DNA of 34,563 nt from Deltaproteobacteria bacterium (GCA_018399535.1 JAGYOR010000006.1:1-34563); one strand, 5' to 3'; shown: positions 1 through 7,631, counted from the stretch's first letter. Numbers and translations: made by a program. Notes: generated by a model not told the origin, from the letters alone.

Positions 1-243
1 CCGGCCCTGTGCGTGGATACGCACGTGCACCGCGTGTCCAACCGGCTCGGGTATGTCAGTGAAACCACACCGGATAAAACGGAAACGGCGCTTCGCCGGA
101 AATTACCGGAGCGATTCTGGATCGAATTCAACAGCTTGATGGTGGCCTTCGGGAAAACCATCTGTCGGCCCGTGTCTCCGAGGTGCAGTTCCTGTCCCGT
201 AACATCGTATTGCGGGCGCGTCGGCGTAACGACCAGCCGCTGA
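1..243 (+). CDS. nth: Endonuclease III, C-terminal part (5' end outside window)
   Basis: This is the last 80 residues of a base-excision-repair glycosylase/AP lyase that removes oxidised pyrimidines. The reading frame is open from base 1. It begins with [12 protein letters not shown], the segment carrying the catalytic aspartate of the helix-hairpin-helix-GPD fold. It ends with the four-cysteine [4Fe-4S] loop C-x6-C-x2-C-x5-C ([17 protein letters not shown]). The hairpin and catalytic lysine lie upstream of the window. The stop is 47 bases before the next start, so the two plus-strand genes may be co-transcribed. A MutY identity is unlikely, because MutY would continue into a further C-terminal domain after the cluster. 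Confidence 0.93.
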   Translation, partial: PALCVDTHVHRVSNRLGYVSETTPDKTETALRRKLPERFWIEFNSLMVAFGKTICRPVSPRCSSCPVTSYCGRVGVTTSR

Positions 244-290
244 ACAGCCAATCCTGTTCGAGAAAAAGACAGGATACGGAGGTAAAAAAG

Positions 291-743
291 ATGAATAAAA
301 GAGGTGACTTGAAGGATGTGCTGGCCCGGCTTTTCGCGACGGAAAATCTGGCCGTGCTCGCCACGGGCGGCGATTCCGGCCCCTACGCGAGTCTCATGTC
401 GGTGGCGGTGACGCCGGACCTGGCGCGTATTTTTTTCGTGACCGAAGGATCATCGAGAAAATATTTAAATATGTTGAAGAATGCCGAGGTTGCCCTGCTC
501 TTCGACAACCGACGCGACAGCGGAGGAGATCTTCAACGGACGATTGCCGTAACGACCCTTGGCCGGGCCGGGCAGATCGAGGAACATGAGAAGGCCTTCT
601 TTCTTGAAACGTTCCTCGCGGTCCATCCTCACCTCGAGTCTGTCGTTCGATCGTCTTCCACTGTCCTCGTCGCGGTGACTGTTGCGTCGTACCTGGTCGT
701 ACGCGGTTTTAACGACGTGGACGAACTGATTCTTCAAAAATAA
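291..743 (+). CDS. Pyridoxamine 5'-phosphate oxidase-like flavin-binding protein
   Basis: This 150-residue protein resembles the small split-barrel FMN-binding proteins of the pyridoxamine phosphate oxidase superfamily. The visible pattern is an N-terminal helix, then AVLATGGDSGPYASLMSVAV, then FFVTEGSSRKYLNMLKN, the usual 'substrate-facing barrel, then S-R-K-x2-N' layout. ATG 291 is preferred over upstream codons because a good ribosome binding site (ACGGAGGT) lies just before it. The physiological substrate cannot be told; these proteins bind FMN, F420 or haem. It is convergent with the cobalamin adenosyltransferase gene, with only 14 bases between them. A second, different member of the superfamily is encoded at 2839-3225. 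Confidence 0.75.
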   Translation: MNKRGDLKDVLARLFATENLAVLATGGDSGPYASLMSVAVTPDLARIFFVTEGSSRKYLNMLKNAEVALLFDNRRDSGGDLQRTIAVTTLGRAGQIEEHEKAFFLETFLAVHPHLESVVRSSSTVLVAVTVASYLVVRGFNDVDELILQK

Positions 744-757
744 AAAGCCGGTTTGAA

Positions 758-1297
758 TCAGGCCGTCGAGTCGTCGCCGTTCCCGGTGATCCTGTTCAGA
801 TGACGCGCGAGCACGAAGAGATAATCGGACAACCGGTTCAAAAACGCGACCGGCCCGCGCGGAACCTCTTCAGCGGTTTCTTTTTCGAGCTCAGCAAGGT
901 CCGCCACGCGCCGCTCCGCCCTGCGGCAGACGGTCCGGGCCAGGTGTGCCGCTGAAGCAGCGGGGTGTCCTCCCGGAAGAAGAAAATGCCTGAGCGGCGG
1001 CAGCTTTTTCTCCATGCGGTCGATGGCGTTTTCCAGCACCGCGGGGGATTCATTGCATGCGGTCCCCGGAGGACCGCACAGCGCCGACGAGATTCTGACG
1101 AGTGTTTCCTGGACGGTGCGAAGTTCACCTTCCAGTGATGTTTCCGAACCGGGAAGAACTGAACGAAGCAGCCCGATGCAGGAATTGAGTTCGTCGATGG
1201 CCCCCAGCACTTCAAGCCGCGGATGACTTTTGGAAACCCTCCTTCCTCCGGGAAGATCCGTCATCCCGCCGTCTCCTCGTTTCGTATATATCTTCAT
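758..1297 (-). CDS. Cob(I)alamin adenosyltransferase, PduO type
   Basis: It transfers the adenosyl group of ATP to cob(I)alamin to make coenzyme B12, in the cytoplasm. The 179-residue protein has the N-terminal ATP site pattern YTKRGDGGMTDL, then the conserved GAIDELNS helix, then FLLPGG, and late in the protein the ARTVCRRAER arginine motif that anchors the triphosphate. Length is normal for the family. Its ATG overlaps the stop of the preceding VOC gene by four bases (ATGA), so the two are translationally coupled. That pairing would suit a methylmalonyl-CoA or other B12-dependent acyl-CoA pathway, but no mutase gene is in the window. Confidence 0.92.
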   Translation of the reverse strand: MKIYTKRGDGGMTDLPGGRRVSKSHPRLEVLGAIDELNSCIGLLRSVLPGSETSLEGELRTVQETLVRISSALCGPPGTACNESPAVLENAIDRMEKKLPPLRHFLLPGGHPAASAAHLARTVCRRAERRVADLAELEKETAEEVPRGPVAFLNRLSDYLFVLARHLNRITGNGDDSTA

Positions 1298-1887
1298 GTG
1301 TCCTGTTCCTCTTCCCGCAGGGCTGTCTTGAGTTCGTCGATCAGCAGCCGTGTTTCCGAAGCGGAGAGCGTTACAGTGGCCCGACCGCCGCCAGGGTGGG
1401 CGAAGGTAACGGCATATCCATCGCTCGTACGGCTGACTGAAAACCGCCGTCCGGCGGACATCATGACCGACGGGTCGAGCCAGTCGCCGGGTTTAAATTC
1501 GGCAATCTGGATCAGCACGCCGTAGGCGTCCCGGGGATGGATGAACAGTTCTTTCCAGCGGTCTTGCGTGTTGTTGAATCCGAAATAGGGGATTCCCGAT
1601 TCTTCCAGCAATCGCCTCGTCTTTTCGATGTCCGGCGTCTCCAGCGTTATGTGGTGGACGCCGCTTCCGCGGGAATCGAGGAAATTATCGAGGAAGCTGC
1701 CCGTTCCCGTGGCCTTCATCAATTCCATGCGTGAAAGATCTCCCAGGGAAAAGAGCTGCCAAAAGTACTTCATGTCGGGGTCTTCCCTGCCGGTTCCTGG
1801 AACGGCTCCCAGCAGGTCCTGGAAAAAACGGCGGGCGCCTTCATAATCACCTACGGCGATCGAAACGTGATCGATCCTCGATATCAT
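1294..1887 (-). CDS. VOC (glyoxalase/methylmalonyl-CoA epimerase-like) protein
   Basis: This 197-residue protein belongs to the vicinal oxygen chelate superfamily. It starts IDHVSIAVGDYEGARRFF and carries the second-half signature GSGVHHITLET and the terminal strand YGVLIQIAEF, the layout of methylmalonyl-CoA epimerase. His7 and His79 match two metal ligands. The positions I align with the epimerase Gln and Glu ligands look like Lys58 and Gln127, so epimerase activity is doubtful. About 60 residues follow the VOC domain. The ATG at 1887 is chosen because it has a strong AGGAGG upstream; a longer reading would run into the MutY-like gene. Coupling to the cobalamin adenosyltransferase supports a role with acyl-CoAs, by context only. 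Confidence 0.75.
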   Translation of the reverse strand: MISRIDHVSIAVGDYEGARRFFQDLLGAVPGTGREDPDMKYFWQLFSLGDLSRMELMKATGTGSFLDNFLDSRGSGVHHITLETPDIEKTRRLLEESGIPYFGFNNTQDRWKELFIHPRDAYGVLIQIAEFKPGDWLDPSVMMSAGRRFSVSRTSDGYAVTFAHPGGGRATVTLSASETRLLIDELKTALREEEQDT

Positions 1888-1936
1888 GTGCTGTACCTCC
1901 TCATGTGTCTTTTCCCGGCCATGTGCGGGTGGCTTG

Positions 1937-2797
1937 TCATGGCCGCTTTTTTCCGTCCGGTCGCGCACGGTCGATGGAAAAACGGGATCCCCGCCTCGTT
2001 ATAAGTCCGTCCGTCTCGAGTCCTCGAAGTGCTTCCTCGATGCGGCCGGCTTCGAAAGGCAGTTCCTTCGCCAGCTCCCGGTATGGTACCGGCTCGCTGT
2101 TCAGAAGGCGGCGGAGGACCGCGCCGCGCACCTGACGGGTGGACCCTTCAAAAGGGGACTGCCTCATGTAATGGTAGCTCGCGCGGGAGGGATTGCCTTG
2201 ATCGTGCTTGAGAAAGACGCCGTAATCCATGAGGGCGTTATACCAGCGCCGCGGGTTTTCCCGGTCCAGTGTCTGTTCTACAAGGGGTTCCAGTTCCCGG
2301 TCCGGCACCCGCTCACGACCCTTGAAAAAATGGTGAAGATACACGGTCCTGATGTTCGTTTCTATAAAAACAACGGGTTTGTTGAAGGCGAAGGCCTGCA
2401 CCGCGCGGGCCGTCGCGGTTCCGACGCCCGGCAGTTCGACCAGCGAGGCTTCTTCGTCGGGCACCTTCCCCTGGTGCCGTTCCATTATCAGTTCCGCCGA
2501 TTCTTTCAGCGAACGGGCTCTCCTGTTGTAGCCCAGTCCCTGCCAGGCTTCGAGAACGTCGTGCATGGAAGCACTCGAAAGGGCGGGTACGTCGGGAAAC
2601 CGGCCGACGAATTCCGTAAATTTGTCCCGCACTCTCTGCACCTGCGTCTGTTGAAGCATGATTTCCGAGACCAGTATGTGGTAGGGGTCGGTCGTTTCCC
2701 TCCAGGGAAGACGCCGTCCTCGAAGCCGGTAATGGTCGTCGACGAGTTGCCTGAACGTTTCGATACGGTAGTGGTCGAGTTTGATGTCGGTCGTCAT
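1937..2797 (-). CDS. MutY-like HhH-GPD DNA glycosylase lacking the iron-sulfur cluster
   Basis: The 286-residue protein resembles A/G-specific adenine glycosylase. It has LPWR, the catalytic-glutamate block VSEIMLQQTQV (Glu45), the hairpin LPGVGTATARAV from residue 122, and NALMDYG near 188. Three features differ from classical MutY. The catalytic aspartate position reads Glu146 in FIETNIRTV. The four-cysteine cluster loop is absent, and the protein contains no cysteine. Instead of a NUDIX-like C-terminal domain there is a short segment (about 220-280) that looks like a winged helix. I recall similar 'ETNIR' proteins being annotated as adenine glycosylases. ATG 2797 is chosen; GTG 2818 is possible, and neither has a clear ribosome binding site. 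Confidence 0.8.
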   Translation of the reverse strand: MTTDIKLDHYRIETFRQLVDDHYRLRGRRLPWRETTDPYHILVSEIMLQQTQVQRVRDKFTEFVGRFPDVPALSSASMHDVLEAWQGLGYNRRARSLKESAELIMERHQGKVPDEEASLVELPGVGTATARAVQAFAFNKPVVFIETNIRTVYLHHFFKGRERVPDRELEPLVEQTLDRENPRRWYNALMDYGVFLKHDQGNPSRASYHYMRQSPFEGSTRQVRGAVLRRLLNSEPVPYRELAKELPFEAGRIEEALRGLETDGLITRRGSRFSIDRARPDGKKRP

Positions 2798-2838
2798 GGC
2801 TGATCGGTTGCATGGCACGGGAAGAACCGCGGCGGCGT

Positions 2839-3225
2839 TTATGATTCCTGTTCCCCGCCGACAAGCGGTAAAACCTTGTCCACGCGGAAGTAAACGAGAC
2901 GGGATGTACTTTCCTGTTCGTCGTGATCGTCATGGCGGGTTCGACGACGCAAGGCCGCGATCGCTTTTTCGTCACTCTCTTCACCGGTTTTTGTCAGGTA
3001 AAGCCGTTTCCCCCGGTAGCCGACGCCCGTTTCCCGGAACAGGTAGCAGGCGGATGGATTTGATTCCAGGTTGCTTCGGCTGAGCCGGTCCGCCATGATG
3101 AAGGCGACGGTGTCATCCTCGACGAGATGAGGTTTGCCGTACAGGGCGGCGTTGACCCTGCCTGTGGCGTCCGCCGTGGAAAGAACGCCCGTTCCCGTTG
3201 CGGTTTCAAAATAATTTTTCAACAT
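2839..3225 (-). CDS. Pyridoxamine 5'-phosphate oxidase-like protein
   Basis: This 128-residue protein looks like a small FMN-binding split barrel. The N-terminus (LKNYFETATGTGVLSTAD followed by GRVNAALYGKPHLV) is the typical first strand and turn. AFIMADRLSRSNLESNPSACYLF is the typical second strand with the asparagine-containing helix. The C-terminal third is charged (RRRTRHDDHDEQES) and ends in a hydrophobic strand (LVYFRVDKVLPL). It lies between the CysK-CysS fusion (44 bases upstream) and the MutY-like gene, all on one strand. The substrate cannot be inferred. Sequence similarity to the protein at 291-743 is low by eye, so a recent duplication is unlikely. Confidence 0.75.
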   Translation of the reverse strand: MLKNYFETATGTGVLSTADATGRVNAALYGKPHLVEDDTVAFIMADRLSRSNLESNPSACYLFRETGVGYRGKRLYLTKTGEESDEKAIAALRRRTRHDDHDEQESTSRLVYFRVDKVLPLVGGEQES

Positions 3226-3269
3226 GGGCCCTGATCTCCGGTTTCTCCCGCCGTCGTCCGGCGGAGCAT

Positions 3270-5606
3270 TTATTTCCGCGATGTCCAGACGGTTCCTTCC
3301 GGCGTGTCCTGTACCATGATTCCCCGTTTTGATAACTCTTCGCGGATCCGGTCCGATTCCTTCCAGTCCTTCCGATTTCTCGCGCGGTCCCGCTCTTCCA
3401 GCAGCAGCTCGATATCTTTATCAAGGTGTTGCTCTTTGAAATTCATGACGCCGAGAACATCGTCGATGGTTCGCATGACATCAAGGATGGCCCGTTGCTC
3501 CCGTTCATCGGGGCGGTGTTCCGAAAGGGCGAGGTTGACGGCCTTCACGAAAGCAAAAACGGTTGCCAGGGCGCCCGACACGTTCAGGTCGTCATCCATG
3601 GAAGTCATGAATCCCTGTTTGAGATCGTAGATCAGCTGGTCTATTTCGTCGCCGGTTCCCGGTCCCGGGACATACTTTATCAACAACTGAATAAAATTAT
3701 CGAGCCTTTTTACCGTGTTTGCCGCCGTGTCAAGGGCAGCGAAGGAAAAATTCAGAGGTTTCCGGTAATGCGAGCTGAGCAGAAAATAGCGAATTTCCCG
3801 ACCCGTGTATCCCTTCGCGGCAAGTTCTTCGATGGTGAACGTGTTTGACAGGGACCGGGACATTTTCTTGCCGTCCCGCATGACCAGCTCGGCGTTAAGC
3901 CAGAAACGGGCGGGATTGCTTTCGCAGGCAGCCGTTCCGATAGCCATGACGTTTTCACAGTGAGGGAAAATGATATCCGAGCCAGAAAGATGAATATCGT
4001 AAGTATCGCCCAGGTTTTTCCAGGCCACGGCCGCGCATTCGAGGTGCCAGCTTGGACGGACGTTTCCCCAGCGCGTTTTGTAGAAGATGCCCTGCTTCAA
4101 TTCTTCCAGCGTGGCGCGCTTGAAAAGGGTGAAGTCAACGGGGCTGTCTTTTTCGTAATCGTCCTGGTCGATGGTTTTCCTGTGCCGGACGCGGCTCAGG
4201 TCGATGTTGGAAAGGCTTCCGTAGTTGTCGAGCCGGGAAATGTCGAAGTACACCGAGCGTAATTTCTCGTAGGCGTATCCCTTTTCGACGAGTTTCTGCG
4301 CGAGATCGATCATGGCTTCCACGTGCCGGCTTGCCCGGGGATAGTGGATATCCTCGCTGACGTTGAGGATGCCCATATCCTTGAGAAAGGCCTCTATGTA
4401 TTGCCTGGTGTAGTGTTCCACGTCCATGCCGGCGCGGGTCGCACCCTTGACCGAATTGTCCGCCATGTCGATTATGTTGATTTCATGGACGACGGTAAAA
4501 CCCTTCAGTTTCAGGTAGCGCATGATCATGTCGGCCAGGACGAACCGGCGGTGTGTCCCGATATGGGGCACGTCGTGAACGGAGGGTCCGCAGGAATGCA
4601 TCAGCACGCGGTCAGTCCTGAGCGGCTTGAAGGGTTCCTTGCTCCGGGTCATGGTATTGTACAGCGCGAGGGTCATCAATTTCTCGTCGTTGAAAAGTTC
4701 CGTGCTGAGGTAGCGTTCGGCATTGTCGGGCAGAATGACGACCATGACGCCCTCACTCATGGTTTTCGCCTTTTCCAGGGCAACGTGCATCGCGGCGCCG
4801 GAACTCATGCCGACCATGATTCCCTCGACCCTGGCCAGCCTGCGTGCCATGGCCAGGGCGTCTTCATCCGCCACGTTCACCTTTTCGTCGAGCACGCTCC
4901 GGTCGAAAATGCCCGGCCGGTAGGATTCCTTCATATTTTTCAGACCCTGGATTCGATGACCCAGGTATGGTTCCACGCCGATGACGCGGATGTCGGGGTT
5001 GTACTCCTTCAGCCGTTTGCCGATTCCCATGATCGTTCCCGTCGTTCCGAGGGCCGCGACCACCGCCGTGACGGTTCCTTCCGTCTGGCGCCAGATTTCC
5101 TCCGCCGTTCCATGATAGTGGGCGAGAACGTTGTTCTCGTTGTTGAACTGATCGGGGGCGAAATAGTTATCCGGAGATTGCCGGACCGTTTCGTACACCT
5201 TCTCGATGGCGCCGTCCGTGCCCAGGCGGGCGGGCGTGAGAAGCAGTTCGGCGCCCAGCGCCTTGAGAACTTTCTTGCGTTCGTCACTCACGGCTTCGGA
5301 CATGGCGAGTATGATCCGGTATCCTTTTGCGGCGGCCACGAGGGCCAGGCCTATGCCCGTGTTTCCGCTGGTGGCCTCGATGATCGTTTTCTCCGGCGTC
5401 AGTACGCCGTCTTTTTCAGCCGCTTCGATCATGGCGAGGGCGATCCGGTCTTTCACGGATCCGCCGGGATTCATGCCCTCGAGTTTTCCGTAGACGATCA
5501 TCCCCTTCGACGGGTTCAATGTGTCGATTCTCACGAGCGGGGTGTTGCCGACAAGATCGAGGATCGTTCCCCGAGGCTCTCCGGCAGGTCGATTGGATGT
5601 GTTCAT
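3270..5606 (-). CDS. Fused cysteine synthase / cysteinyl-tRNA synthetase-like protein
   Basis: One 778-residue frame joins two complete enzymes. Residues 13-305 are a PLP-dependent O-acetylserine sulfhydrylase: LVGNTPLVRI, GGSVKDR with PLP lysine 52, EATSGNTG at 77-84, and ALGTTGTIMG at 185-194. Residues 311-778 resemble class I cysteinyl-tRNA synthetase: Cys339 and HIGT at 348-351, WHLEC with Cys524, HLSGSD, KMSRS at 581-585, and a full-length helical C-terminal part. Two synthetase blocks are altered: FPHHENE reads FPHCENV (residue 553 is Val, where E. coli has a zinc-ligand Glu), and the DDKII-like block reads ADNSV. ATG 5606 is preferred to an upstream TTG at 5654; neither has a good ribosome binding site. 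The product would make cysteine and activate it, if both halves work. Confidence 0.93.
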   Translation of the reverse strand: MNTSNRPAGEPRGTILDLVGNTPLVRIDTLNPSKGMIVYGKLEGMNPGGSVKDRIALAMIEAAEKDGVLTPEKTIIEATSGNTGIGLALVAAAKGYRIILAMSEAVSDERKKVLKALGAELLLTPARLGTDGAIEKVYETVRQSPDNYFAPDQFNNENNVLAHYHGTAEEIWRQTEGTVTAVVAALGTTGTIMGIGKRLKEYNPDIRVIGVEPYLGHRIQGLKNMKESYRPGIFDRSVLDEKVNVADEDALAMARRLARVEGIMVGMSSGAAMHVALEKAKTMSEGVMVVILPDNAERYLSTELFNDEKLMTLALYNTMTRSKEPFKPLRTDRVLMHSCGPSVHDVPHIGTHRRFVLADMIMRYLKLKGFTVVHEINIIDMADNSVKGATRAGMDVEHYTRQYIEAFLKDMGILNVSEDIHYPRASRHVEAMIDLAQKLVEKGYAYEKLRSVYFDISRLDNYGSLSNIDLSRVRHRKTIDQDDYEKDSPVDFTLFKRATLEELKQGIFYKTRWGNVRPSWHLECAAVAWKNLGDTYDIHLSGSDIIFPHCENVMAIGTAACESNPARFWLNAELVMRDGKKMSRSLSNTFTIEELAAKGYTGREIRYFLLSSHYRKPLNFSFAALDTAANTVKRLDNFIQLLIKYVPGPGTGDEIDQLIYDLKQGFMTSMDDDLNVSGALATVFAFVKAVNLALSEHRPDEREQRAILDVMRTIDDVLGVMNFKEQHLDKDIELLLEERDRARNRKDWKESDRIREELSKRGIMVQDTPEGTVWTSRK

Positions 5607-5650
5607 GATTGCAGGATACTTTCGCGATTGCGCCGCCGGTTCAAGACGCG

Positions 5651-6076
5651 TCAACTGTCAAGTTTGGGAGGAGGCGGTATTCGTAAAAATTCGATTCCCT
5701 CTTCTTCGAGTGTTTCCTGTTCTTCTTTCGTTGTCACTCCCTTGATGTTTCGCTTCGTTTCCTCGCCGCGATGCATCTTGATCGCTACATCGGCAAAGCG
5801 GTCGCCCACGTCGTCGAAGTGCTTGTCTATGAAGTCGTTCAGCATCTTGAGCATGGTCGGCACGGAGACATTCCGGTCATCCTCGCGGTCCCGCTCGGCC
5901 GATGCTTTCCGCCCGCTGATTGAAATCGACGACGGGACCATTTCGACCAGTACGCTTCCGCACACGGGGCATTCGATGCACTTCCGCCTTTTCTGATCTT
6001 CGAAGGACGCCCGGTCCTTGAACCAGCCTTCGAATTTGTGTTCATTGTCGCATACGAGATCGTAAATTATCACCAC
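5651..6076 (-). CDS. DUF1178 zinc-ribbon-like protein
   Basis: This 141-residue protein has the DUF1178 layout: YDLVCDNEHKFEGWF at the start, a charged linker, then CIECPVCGS, which gives a paired-cysteine metal site near residues 33-39. The C-terminal half has the family's IKMHRGEE...RNIKG block and ends in a proline run (IPPPPKLDS). The function is unknown. The start is GTG at 6076, with a second GTG at 6073; a GAGGAA sequence lies just upstream. It would be the first gene of the minus-strand operon, 44 bases before the CysK-CysS fusion. Confidence 0.85.
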   Translation of the reverse strand: MVIIYDLVCDNEHKFEGWFKDRASFEDQKRRKCIECPVCGSVLVEMVPSSISISGRKASAERDREDDRNVSVPTMLKMLNDFIDKHFDDVGDRFADVAIKMHRGEETKRNIKGVTTKEEQETLEEEGIEFLRIPPPPKLDS

Positions 6077-6152
6077 TCGGTTCCTCGCTGTCCACTTGTG
6101 ATCATGCTATATGTATGCATACCATGAATCCTGCGGTGTGGCAACGCGGTCC

Positions 6153-6172
6153 CGGCACCGTTAACGGTGCCG
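6153..6172. repeat. 20-bp perfect palindrome
   Basis: CGGCACCGTT is followed directly by its reverse complement AACGGTGCCG. It lies in the 152-base gap between the divergent DUF1178 operon and tRNA-Pro, and abuts a second inverted repeat at 6173. It could be an operator or a hairpin. It is not obviously a terminator, because no plus-strand gene is upstream. Confidence 0.7.
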
Positions 6173-6194
6173 TTGTCCATTTTTTTATGGACAA
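6173..6194. repeat. Inverted repeat 8-6-8, hairpin with T6 loop
   Basis: TTGTCCAT, six T residues, then ATGGACAA form a perfect 8-bp stem. It directly adjoins the palindrome ending at 6172 and overlaps the likely -35 element of the tRNA-Pro promoter. Confidence 0.7.
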
Positions 6195-6214
6195 TTCCCG
6201 TCGAATTATATAAG
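6188..6214 (+). promoter_or_regulatory. Probable promoter of tRNA-Pro
   Basis: TGGACA (6188-6193) and TATAAG (6209-6214) are each five of six matches to sigma-70 consensus, separated by 15 bases, which is short. A start near 6221 would leave a leader of a few bases before the tRNA at 6229. Confidence 0.4.
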
Positions 6215-6228
6215 GGGTAATGCCGAGT

Positions 6229-6305
6229 CGGGATGTGGCCCAGTCTGGTAGGGCACTGCGTTCGGGACGCAGGGGTCGCGCGTTCAAATCGCGCCATCCC
6301 GACCA
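6229..6305 (+). tRNA. tRNA-Pro (anticodon CGG)
   Basis: A complete 77-base cloverleaf can be drawn. The acceptor stem is CGGGATG (6229-6235) with CATCCCG (6295-6301), discriminator A, and an encoded CCA (6303-6305). The anticodon stem is CTGCG/CGCAG with loop TTCGGGA, placing CGG at 6263-6265. The T arm is GCGCG, loop TTCAAAT, CGCGC. The first base pair C1-G72 is typical of bacterial proline tRNA. It reads codon CCG. Nine T residues follow the CCA directly and may serve as the transcription end. Confidence 0.97.
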
Positions 6306-6344
6306 TTTTTTTTTATTCCCGTCGCGAAACAACAGCGCGCGCCC

Positions 6345-7553
6345 TTATCCCACGGCGCCGGCCATGGAGAAAATGGGAAGGTACAGTGCGATCAGCATGC
6401 CTCCCACCACGCCTCCCAGGAACACCATCATGAAGGGTTCAAGAAGCGATGTCAGGGCTTCAACGGCGGCGTCCACCTCGTCGTCGTAGAAATCAGCGAT
6501 CTTGGCGAGCATTTCGTCAAGGGCGCCCGTGTTTTCTCCTACGCCGATCATGGAAACCACCATGGAAGGAAAAATGCCGGCGCTGCTCAACGGTTCAGCT
6601 ATAGTCTTGCCTTCACTTATGCTTTTCCTGGTATCCATGAGCGCGTTTTCCACGACCTTGTTCCCGGCGGTCTTGCTCACGATTTCCAGTCCCTGGAGGA
6701 TGGGAACGCCGCTGCTGATCATGGTGGCCAGCGTCCGGGAGAACTTCGCCACGGCGACTTTCTTCATAAGCATGCCGAAGACGGGCGACTTGAGAATCAG
6801 GGAATCAATCTGAAGCCGGCCCCGCTCCGTTTTGTAGTAGCGCCTGAAGGCGAACACGATCACGGCGAAGATAACCACCATGTAAATGATGTAACTTTGA
6901 ACGAACTCGCTCGCGTCCACCAGGAACTGCGTCGGTGCGGGCAGGGCCGATCCCATGCCGGAGAACATATCTTCAAAAACGGGGACGACCTTGTACAGCA
7001 GCAGCACCACGACGGCTATGGAAATGACCAGGACGCTTGCAGGGTAGGTCATGGCGCCCTTGACCTTGGCTTTCAGTTTCATGGCTTTTTCCATGTAGTT
7101 GGAAAGCCGGTTCAGAATGATGTCAAGAATGCCGCCCGCTTCACCGGCCGCCACGAGGTTGACGAAAAGGTCATCAAAAATGTCGGGATACTTCGCGATG
7201 GCATCGGACAGGGAGATGCCGCCCTCGATGTCCGACTTGACCGTTTCGATAATCTTTTTGAATTTTTTGTTCGGTTCCTCCACCGAGAGCAGTTCCAGGC
7301 ACTGAATGATGGGGAGTCCCGCGTTGATCATGGTTGCGAACTGGCGGGCGAAGATAACGACTTCCTTTTCCTTGACCTTTTGTTGAAACATCGGAATGTT
7401 TTCAAAAAGGTCCTTGGGTTTTTTCTTGATGCTGGTGGGGGTGATTCCCTGCCGCCTGAGCGCCACCCGCACGGCCGCTTCGTCGTCGGCTTCTATTTCG
7501 CCCTTCCGGGGTTCCTTCTTTCTTGTCAGACCTTCCCAGATATATTCGGGCAT
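6345..7553 (-). CDS. pilC: Type IV pilus / type II secretion inner-membrane platform protein
   Basis: PilC/GspF is the polytopic inner-membrane platform on which the extension ATPase acts during pilus assembly. The 402 residues show two copies of the T2SSF domain: FARQFATMINAGLPIIQCLELL from about 69 and FSRTLATMISSGVPILQGLEIV from about 271. Membrane segments lie near 170-192, 217-237 and 375-397. The N-terminal YIWEGLTRKKEPRKGEIEA is the usual PilC leader. ATG 7553 has a strong GAGGAG site. It stands alone here, without pilB, pilT or pilD beside it. A promoter candidate lies at 7593-7621. It could be a GspF of a secretion system, but the lone setting and the start favour pilC. Confidence 0.9.
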   Translation of the reverse strand: MPEYIWEGLTRKKEPRKGEIEADDEAAVRVALRRQGITPTSIKKKPKDLFENIPMFQQKVKEKEVVIFARQFATMINAGLPIIQCLELLSVEEPNKKFKKIIETVKSDIEGGISLSDAIAKYPDIFDDLFVNLVAAGEAGGILDIILNRLSNYMEKAMKLKAKVKGAMTYPASVLVISIAVVVLLLYKVVPVFEDMFSGMGSALPAPTQFLVDASEFVQSYIIYMVVIFAVIVFAFRRYYKTERGRLQIDSLILKSPVFGMLMKKVAVAKFSRTLATMISSGVPILQGLEIVSKTAGNKVVENALMDTRKSISEGKTIAEPLSSAGIFPSMVVSMIGVGENTGALDEMLAKIADFYDDEVDAAVEALTSLLEPFMMVFLGGVVGGMLIALYLPIFSMAGAVG

Positions 7554-7592
7554 GATTTACCTCCTCACCTTTGCTTCTTTCGAGCAGAAATC

Positions 7593-7621
7593 TGAATAAG
7601 ACAGCATTTACTCCGTCTCAA
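7593..7621 (-). promoter_or_regulatory. Probable pilC promoter
   Basis: On the minus strand TTGAGA (7616-7621), a 17-base spacer, then TATTCA (7593-7598). The -35 matches five of six consensus bases and the -10 matches three. It sits in the gap between rlmB and pilC, 39 bases before the pilC ATG. Confidence 0.4.
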
Positions 7622-7631
7622 AAACATCATC

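Noticed and set aside
4323-5996. Long plus-strand open frame (557 codons)
   Set aside because: It is the antisense of the CysK-CysS and DUF1178 genes, which match families over their full length. High GC codon use keeps the opposite frame open.
6100-6228. T-box or other amino-acid riboswitch before the cysteine operon
   Set aside because: No T-box sequence is recognisable. The inverted repeats lie nearer the tRNA gene and point to DNA-binding or simple hairpins.
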